Origin: Clostridiales bacterium | Lineage (GTDB): Bacteria > Bacillota > Clostridia > Christensenellales > Aristaeellaceae | Assembly (NCBI GenBank): GCA_012517815.1 | Contig: JAAYUF010000003.1 | Location: forward strand, 1-64,000 | Reading direction: 5' to 3' | DNA: 64,000 nucleotides | Position numbers and translations under genes: made by a program | Shown here: positions 59,938 to 64,000 of the stretch, piece by piece | Layout: each line of letters opens with the position of its first letter | Position numbering within the stretch: the first letter of the stretch is position 1 | Notes under the pieces: generated by a model | The model's database searches: none | Told to the model about the DNA's origin: nothing | What the model saw: only the letters and a program-made list of their open reading frames with translations

Positions 59938-61044
59938 TCACCTCATATCCTCCGCAAAATTGAAATGCCTGATTTCTCCTGTGGCGTACACAACGGGCAG
60001 CAGCGCGCAGCGCCTCACGCCGAGGGCCGCCAGAGAGGTTTCCAATAGCCCCGCCTCGCTTGACGTGCCAAGCAGCGAATGGGTAACGCAGCGTTCGGGC
60101 GCTAAGGACGCGGCGGCGCATCCGCACCCGTGAAGGTCGCTTTCCTGAACATGCCTGAGCGGTATCGTGATTTTGCGATGCTTCCCGCATCTGCAGATCG
60201 TTTCCGTAACCAGCGGGTCTTCCAGGAGGAGCGCCTCTCCGCCGGTGATTTGCAGCAGCTGCGCAAGCGTCGTTTCCTCGCATGTGCCGGGCAGGGATGT
60301 GCTCTCCGGGATGGATCCCCCCTCGTGGTTGGGGCAATCCGGATCGCGCCGCAGCTCGGACGTGTACAGCGCGCCCTGTGCGGATTCGTAGATCCGCCGC
60401 TCCGCCACGCCTTCGGTCAGCAACAGGATGAGCTCCCGCACGATCCTGTTCGCCGCCAGGGCGGAGGATACCTGACAGGCGGGCGCCTGCTGGGAGAGGA
60501 TGGCTTTTTGGTATTTCACGCCGCATCCCTCCGACAGCGCGCCGTCTTTCTTGTAGCAGCCGAGGCATGCGCCGTCTTGGTTCTTCACCGCCTCGACGGA
60601 GGCGTTAAATCCGTTGGTGGCCCCGCGAAGAACCGGCACGCCGGCTTCCGCGGTTATCCGGGCGATGTGCAGGACGGCGCGCGCGTTATCCACGGCGCAG
60701 ATCACCGCGTCGAACCGTCCCGCAAACAGCGCTCCCACATCGGTAACATCCATGGCGTAGGTTTGAATGAGCATGCCGGGCATGAAGCCTTCGGCCCACG
60801 CCTTGAGGATTTCGGTCTTCTTTTGACCCGCATCCTCGGGACGGAATAATCCCGCCGCGCGGGAGCAGTTGGACGGCTCCAGCGTGTCAAAATCCATCAG
60901 CGCAATGTGCCGAAAGCCGCTCAGGACAAGGGCCAGGAAGGCGTTGGCGCCGACCGCGCCGCAGCCGACGACGAGCACCTTCGCTGCCTGCACCTTGCTT
61001 AGCGGATAGATTTCGACCGGCTGCCGCGGCATTCTCTCCCCCAT
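59938..61044 (-). CDS. E1-like (ThiF/MoeB fold) activating enzyme
   Basis: 368 residues. An adenylation domain has the nucleotide loop VLVVGCGAVGANAFLAL, the acidic switch MDFDTLEPSNCSRAAG, KKTEI and ICAVDNARAV. CLGC (160-163) matches the first half of the E1 zinc site. Later cysteines (C190 in QAPACQV, C254 in LPGTCEETT, and the pairs CRC and CGC near 284-309) are candidates for the catalytic thiol and further zinc ligands. E1 enzymes adenylate the C-terminus of a ubiquitin-like protein and pass it to E2. The ATG at 61044 follows GGAGG and lies 11 bases after the stop of the Ubl gene. It is not fused to E2, unlike CBASS Cap2. Confidence 0.88.
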   Translation of the reverse strand: MGERMPRQPVEIYPLSKVQAAKVLVVGCGAVGANAFLALVLSGFRHIALMDFDTLEPSNCSRAAGLFRPEDAGQKKTEILKAWAEGFMPGMLIQTYAMDVTDVGALFAGRFDAVICAVDNARAVLHIARITAEAGVPVLRGATNGFNASVEAVKNQDGACLGCYKKDGALSEGCGVKYQKAILSQQAPACQVSSALAANRIVRELILLLTEGVAERRIYESAQGALYTSELRRDPDCPNHEGGSIPESTSLPGTCEETTLAQLLQITGGEALLLEDPLVTETICRCGKHRKITIPLRHVQESDLHGCGCAAASLAPERCVTHSLLGTSSEAGLLETSLAALGVRRCALLPVVYATGEIRHFNFAEDMR

Positions 61045-61055
61045 GCTTCCGCCTC

Positions 61056-61325
61056 CTACGCATTTATGGTTTCGGGAATGACAACCCAGATGACCTCCGT
61101 GCCGATGTCGGGCGATGCCTCCGCGAGCGTTTCGCTCCGGTCCAGCAGGCGATTGGCAATCCGGTCCGCCATCAGAAACCCCGCCTCGCTGAAGTGCGGG
61201 GACTCACGCACGAAGAGTTTTTCCACATCGGCCACCGACGTGGCCTCCGGAAGCTCGAACTTTGTCAGGATACCGCCCGCCGAATCCGTGAGAACAACCT
61301 TCCTCATCCTTGGTGCCGGCGACAT
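61056..61325 (-). CDS. Beta-grasp ubiquitin-like protein
   Basis: 89 residues from the ATG at 61325, with GGAGG 9 bases upstream. The pattern RKVVLTDSAGGILTKFEL, then a helix VADVEKLFVRES, then NRLLDRSETLAEA and TEVIWVVIP follows the strand-strand-helix-strand order of ubiquitin; the RLLDxSxTL segment aligns with ubiquitin KQLEDGRTL. It resembles YukD-like bacterial Ubl proteins. The C-terminus is VVIPETINA, with no diglycine, so the activated residue is either unusual or exposed by trimming. It is the first gene of the E1-E2-JAMM operon. Confidence 0.78.
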   Translation of the reverse strand: MSPAPRMRKVVLTDSAGGILTKFELPEATSVADVEKLFVRESPHFSEAGFLMADRIANRLLDRSETLAEASPDIGTEVIWVVIPETINA

Positions 61326-61380
61326 GATGCATACCTCCCGTGTTTTATTCGTGGCGCAACGCCCACTGTTGAAATCATAC

Positions 61381-61410
61381 AAAAAACCCGCCATTCATAA
61401 AACGGCGGGT
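61381..61410 (-). terminator. Rho-independent terminator before the Ubl operon
   Basis: A 7-bp stem (ACCCGCC/GGCGGGT) followed by TTTTTT on the minus strand. It separates the glycosidase unit from the Ubl operon, whose own promoter should lie in the ~55 bases to the ATG at 61325; no strong -35/-10 pair is seen there. Confidence 0.75.
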
Positions 61411-61675
61411 ATGACCGGCACTCCATGGAAGCATAAGTTTGAATGCAGCCTTCTGATGCCCGCATTGCAGCCTTTAGCCGAACTGCATTGCGGCTGGGGC
61501 GCTCGCGGCGTTTCCAAAACACGCGGGGCGGCATGAGGGCCTCCGGCGGGCAGGGGGCTTCGCCCCGCGCCCCTCAGGGGCGTTTGCCTTGCCCCTTTTC
61601 GCTGCAACGACGGTTGATTGCAGGCTGAGCCCGCCGTGGCCCAAACGGCGGGCATGACCGGCGTCGCGTGGAAGC
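61403..61675. repeat. Duplicated hairpin-plus-flank
   Basis: CGGCGGG(T/C)ATGACCGGC...TGGAAGC occurs at 61403-61432 and 61646-61675, with about 24 of 30 bases alike. Each is joined to a CCCGCC/GGCGGG hairpin (61386-61410 and 61629-61653). The second hairpin follows the stop of the beta-sandwich gene. A local duplication of a gene 3' end or a small dispersed hairpin element are both possible. The rest of the 240-base interval holds nothing recognised. Confidence 0.5.
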
Positions 61676-62364
61676 TAATTGCTCAATGCGATGTCGTCCA
61701 GGTAGATGGTGCTTTTCCCCGCCGCGGCGTTGGAAGCGAAGCCGAAGCCCACGCAAACCTGCTCCCAATCCGAGGGAACGGCAAGGGTGTACTGCGTCCA
61801 ATCCGAAGGGAGCTGAACGTTCAGCGTCACCTGTTGCTTTTGCTCGTTTTCGATGAAGAACTTCGTGGAGCCAAGCCCGCGCGCGTAAAAGGTAAGCCGG
61901 CTCGCCCGCGCGGCGTCCACCCCGTCCACGGGAAGGTTCGGCGGAAAGTTGTTCGCGCCGGAGAGCCACATCATGCCCGCCCAATGGCCGGCGGAAGGCG
62001 GATCATAGGTGATCCGGATGCAGCTGACGCCGGAATGGGGATTGTCCGTACAGCCCGTGTCGATGACCATCGACCCGTCGTCGCCGTTGTTTTGGTTGCC
62101 CATATAGGCGATGTCGCCGTAATGAACCGGCGCGTCGTCATAGACCTGAAAGACGTAGGCGGCAGCCGTCGGCGTCGGGGCAGGCTGGGACTGCCCGGGA
62201 TTCTGCGTTGCCTCGGACGGCGCGCCGGCAGGGGAAGGCGTCGGCGCCTGCGTCGGCGAGGCGTCCAGGATAGCGCCTCCGTCATACAGCAGGAGGAAGA
62301 CCAGTACGCCCAGCGCGACAATGACGATCATCACCATGATGAAAACCCATTTCATCTGACTCAT
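61675..62364 (-). CDS. Membrane-anchored beta-sandwich (carbohydrate-binding-like) protein
   Basis: 229 residues. A signal-anchor (MKWVFIMVMIVIVALGVLVF) is followed by a Pro/Thr/Ala-rich linker (~35-70) and a C-terminal domain (~75-229) with YVFQVYDDAPVHYGDIAYMG, RASRLTFYARG and STIYLDDIAL. These are typical of galactose-binding-like beta-sandwiches found as carbohydrate-binding modules. GGGAGG lies 9 bases before the ATG, which overlaps the stop of the glycosidase gene by four bases. It probably binds a glycan outside the membrane for that enzyme. Confidence 0.75.
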   Translation of the reverse strand: MSQMKWVFIMVMIVIVALGVLVFLLLYDGGAILDASPTQAPTPSPAGAPSEATQNPGQSQPAPTPTAAAYVFQVYDDAPVHYGDIAYMGNQNNGDDGSMVIDTGCTDNPHSGVSCIRITYDPPSAGHWAGMMWLSGANNFPPNLPVDGVDAARASRLTFYARGLGSTKFFIENEQKQQVTLNVQLPSDWTQYTLAVPSDWEQVCVGFGFASNAAAGKSTIYLDDIALSN

Positions 62365-63449
62365 GTCAAGACCCTCCCGAATACGGCGTTCATCTCCGTC
62401 TTGGGTACGAGCGTGAAATCGCCGGACACATCCAACAGGCCCCAATGCCCCTCAACTTCAATCCCGCCTTCCGCCTTCCACGGGCAGTCCGCCAGCATGA
62501 AGGCCACGGTCGGCGCCCTGTGGTTGGCGGAAAGGTAGTCCTCCCAGAATTGCTCCCAGCCGGGCACGGTGTTGGGGAACCCCGTTTCGCCCACAATGAT
62601 CGTGAGCTCCGGGTTCACGGCCGCCGCCCGCGCGGCCAGCGCGCCGACTTCATCGTTCACATAGGCGGCGCCTTCCTGCGGAAGCAACCCCGCCCAGTAC
62701 GGATGGATGTTGGGCAGCGCCACGTCAACGGCTCCGAGCAGCTTGTCGGAGTAATTCGCCGGCGTATCGGCATACGCAACCAGCGTGCCCTCGGCCGCCA
62801 TTGCCCGCGCGCGGGCAATGTAGCCAAGCAGTTCGTCTTCCGTCAGATCCCCGCGAAGCAGGCATTCGTTCCCAACGCACAGGATGTCGACCGCCCCGGT
62901 CGCTGCGAGCTTGCCGGCAAGCGCCATCTCCGCCTCGTTATCCGTTGGGTCCGTGGAGAGCCAGATCCCGGCGATGGTGTTCAGACCCTTGCTATGGGCG
63001 TATGCGACGGCGCTGTCCAGGTCGTCGCTCATGCCATAGGTACGGATTCCACCCGCATACCGCGCGGCGCCGTCCACCAGCCGCTCCATCTGCACCCGGG
63101 GCACGGCCTCGCCGGGTTTTTGCCCCTCCGCCACATTCGGGTCAAACGCGATGTAGTCAAACGCCGCTTCGCCAACCACGTCCGAAGCCAGTGCCTGCCG
63201 GCTTTGCGCGGGCAGCGTTTGCACCATCGCGTCCAGCTTTGGCAAGCCTCCCCCAACGTGATCAAACGCCACTCCGCTGAGGGCGCCCGAGGCCTGTGCC
63301 TGCGGTCTTTGCGTGGGCAACGTTTGTATCTTCTCATCCAGCTTTGGCGAGATCCCCTTGACGTAAAGGATGACGAGGACTGCGACAATCAGCAGTGTCG
63401 CCCAGATGACCGAGAATATCAACGTGTCCGAGGCCTTCCATTTTTTCAT
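62361..63449 (-). CDS. Membrane-anchored GH17-like glycosidase (beta-1,3-glucanase type)
   Basis: 362 residues from the ATG at 63449 (AGAGGAG upstream). The membrane anchor is TLIFSVIWATLLIVAVLVIL. A duplicated linker unit (KLDEKIQTLPTQRPQAQASG and KLDAMVQTLPAQSRQALASD) precedes a TIM barrel with DYIAFDPNV and GGIRTYGMSDDLDSAVAYA, the acid/base glutamate in DILCVGNECLLRG and the nucleophile glutamate in LTIIVGETGFPNTVPG. These match GH17-type endo-beta-glucanases or glucan-remodelling enzymes. It acts outside the cell, with the coupled beta-sandwich protein as likely binding partner. Confidence 0.82.
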   Translation of the reverse strand: MKKWKASDTLIFSVIWATLLIVAVLVILYVKGISPKLDEKIQTLPTQRPQAQASGALSGVAFDHVGGGLPKLDAMVQTLPAQSRQALASDVVGEAAFDYIAFDPNVAEGQKPGEAVPRVQMERLVDGAARYAGGIRTYGMSDDLDSAVAYAHSKGLNTIAGIWLSTDPTDNEAEMALAGKLAATGAVDILCVGNECLLRGDLTEDELLGYIARARAMAAEGTLVAYADTPANYSDKLLGAVDVALPNIHPYWAGLLPQEGAAYVNDEVGALAARAAAVNPELTIIVGETGFPNTVPGWEQFWEDYLSANHRAPTVAFMLADCPWKAEGGIEVEGHWGLLDVSGDFTLVPKTEMNAVFGRVLT

Positions 63450-63532
63450 GACGTACGCTCCTCTCAGATGAACCCGGCGGTTTGTCTCAAAGGATTCATC
63501 CAAAGCGGCGGAGGATTCATATTTCGTGCGTC

Positions 63533-63561
63533 TTGACCGGGTAGGGCGCAACTGATATAAT
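63533..63561 (+). promoter_or_regulatory. Sigma-A promoter of the rightward gene
   Basis: TTGACC at 63533-63538, 17 bases, TATAAT at 63556-63561 on the plus strand. The start, near 63568, gives an ~80-base leader to the GTG at 63648. It overlaps the leftward promoter. Confidence 0.75.
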
Positions 63562-63570
63562 GACACCAAG

Positions 63571-63599
63571 ATTTTACTCATTATGGTGCGGTTTGTCAA
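63571..63599 (-). promoter_or_regulatory. Sigma-A promoter of the glycosidase operon
   Basis: TTGACA at 63594-63599, 17 bases, TAAAAT at 63571-63576 on the minus strand. The start, near 63564, lies within a few bases of the rightward start, so two polymerases could not occupy both promoters at once. Confidence 0.75.
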
Positions 63600-63647
63600 C
63601 GCAGGCGGAATCCGGCAGGCCAAATACCAGAAAAAGGGATGGTGACG

Positions 63648-64000
63648 GTGGATTTTCTGGATCCTTCGGAGCTGTGCCCCAACGATCCCGCGCAAGGCGA
63701 GCGGGTTAAGGTCGCGGTGCATGCGCTGATGCTCAACCCGAACGACTTTCAGGCGCGGCTGCTGCTTATCCAATACGCGTTCGGCATCAACGCGCTGAAC
63801 TTTATCGGCAAATATCCCGTCTTTGATGAGATTCGCAATCGGGACAGAGAACTGTTCGAGCTCGCAAACCAGGTAGCGATGGCCTTTTGTTGCTACAAGC
63901 TGGCACGGAGCATCTACAAGTACGATCGCTACAAACACTCGCTGAGAAGCTTCGTTTGGCTTGTCTATCAGTATGCGAAGGATACGGTCAGGGGTTATGC
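63648..64000 (+). CDS. Unidentified helical protein, N-terminal part (runs off window)
   Basis: An open frame from a GTG at 63648 (AAAGGG ~10 bases upstream; an ATG at 63639 is also in frame) continues without a stop to the window end, ~117 residues. It reads VDFLDPSELCPNDPAQGERV, then HALMLNPNDFQARLLLIQYA and later CYKLARSIYKYDRYKHSLRS. It is mainly helical and soluble, with no signal peptide. No family is recognised. Confidence 0.6.
   Translation, partial: MDFLDPSELCPNDPAQGERVKVAVHALMLNPNDFQARLLLIQYAFGINALNFIGKYPVFDEIRNRDRELFELANQVAMAFCCYKLARSIYKYDRYKHSLRSFVWLVYQYAKDTVRGY

Noticed and set aside
58926-61325. Type II CBASS
   Set aside because: CBASS needs a CD-NTase and an effector, and its E1 and E2 are normally fused in Cap2. 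Neither a cyclase nor an effector is within reach, and E1 and E2 are separate genes here.
1-64000. tRNA, rRNA and classical riboswitches
   Set aside because: I looked in the intergenic stretches for cloverleaf T-loops and known aptamer cores and found none that I could support by eye.

Overview
The window is GC-rich DNA from a Gram-positive, probably anaerobic, Clostridia-like bacterium. The evidence is strong purine-rich Shine-Dalgarno sites, an LPXTG-anchored surface protein with its sortase, GPH-type and ABC sugar transporters, and a DUF1858/DUF438/hemerythrin/PAS cluster. No rRNA, tRNA or CRISPR array was seen. I made no database search; family calls rest on motifs I can read.

Layout. 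1-6.7 kb: a truncated IS3-type transposase start, an Hsp70-HEAT-TPR fusion, a decayed integrase relic, a 41-residue membrane peptide and a small lipoprotein. 6.7-25.4 kb: one long minus-strand unit behind a consensus promoter with an inverted-repeat operator. It encodes an ABC sugar importer, two xylose-isomerase-like TIM barrels, a medium-chain dehydrogenase, a Gfo/Idh/MocA oxidoreductase, a ROK repressor, a GH3 glycosidase, then phosphofructokinase, class II aldolase, triosephosphate isomerase and phosphoglucose isomerase, and finally a LarA-like protein and a split chromate-type transporter. This takes a glycoside from uptake to triose phosphates. 26.5-38 kb: accessory genes, namely two secreted leucine-rich-repeat proteins, a TspO-like membrane protein, a frameshifted DUF1858 gene with a hemerythrin/PAS protein and a cupin, a zinc-ribbon Nudix-like protein, and an acyltransferase/GPH-symporter pair. 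A second integrase relic lies here.

38.9-58.5 kb is a surface-adhesin island: a ~4,360-residue LPVTG protein built from a three-domain super-repeat, a SARP-like regulator with a degenerate GGDEF domain, a sensor kinase and response regulator, and a sortase. The adhesin and sortase promoters carry four hexamers (consensus GGWACG) at exact 11-bp steps just upstream of the -10. The SARP-like gene has the same geometry with a different heptamer (TGGGCAA). This suggests a cascade from kinase to response regulator to SARP-like protein to adhesin plus sortase.

58.9-61.3 kb holds the most striking find: a compact four-gene operon encoding a beta-grasp ubiquitin-like protein, an E1-like ThiF enzyme, an E2-fold protein with the catalytic cysteine in place, and a JAMM-motif isopeptidase. 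It is a complete bacterial ubiquitin-like conjugation set with none of the CBASS partners nearby. 61.7-64 kb: a membrane-anchored beta-sandwich protein and a GH17-like glycosidase share a promoter region with a divergent gene that runs off the window.
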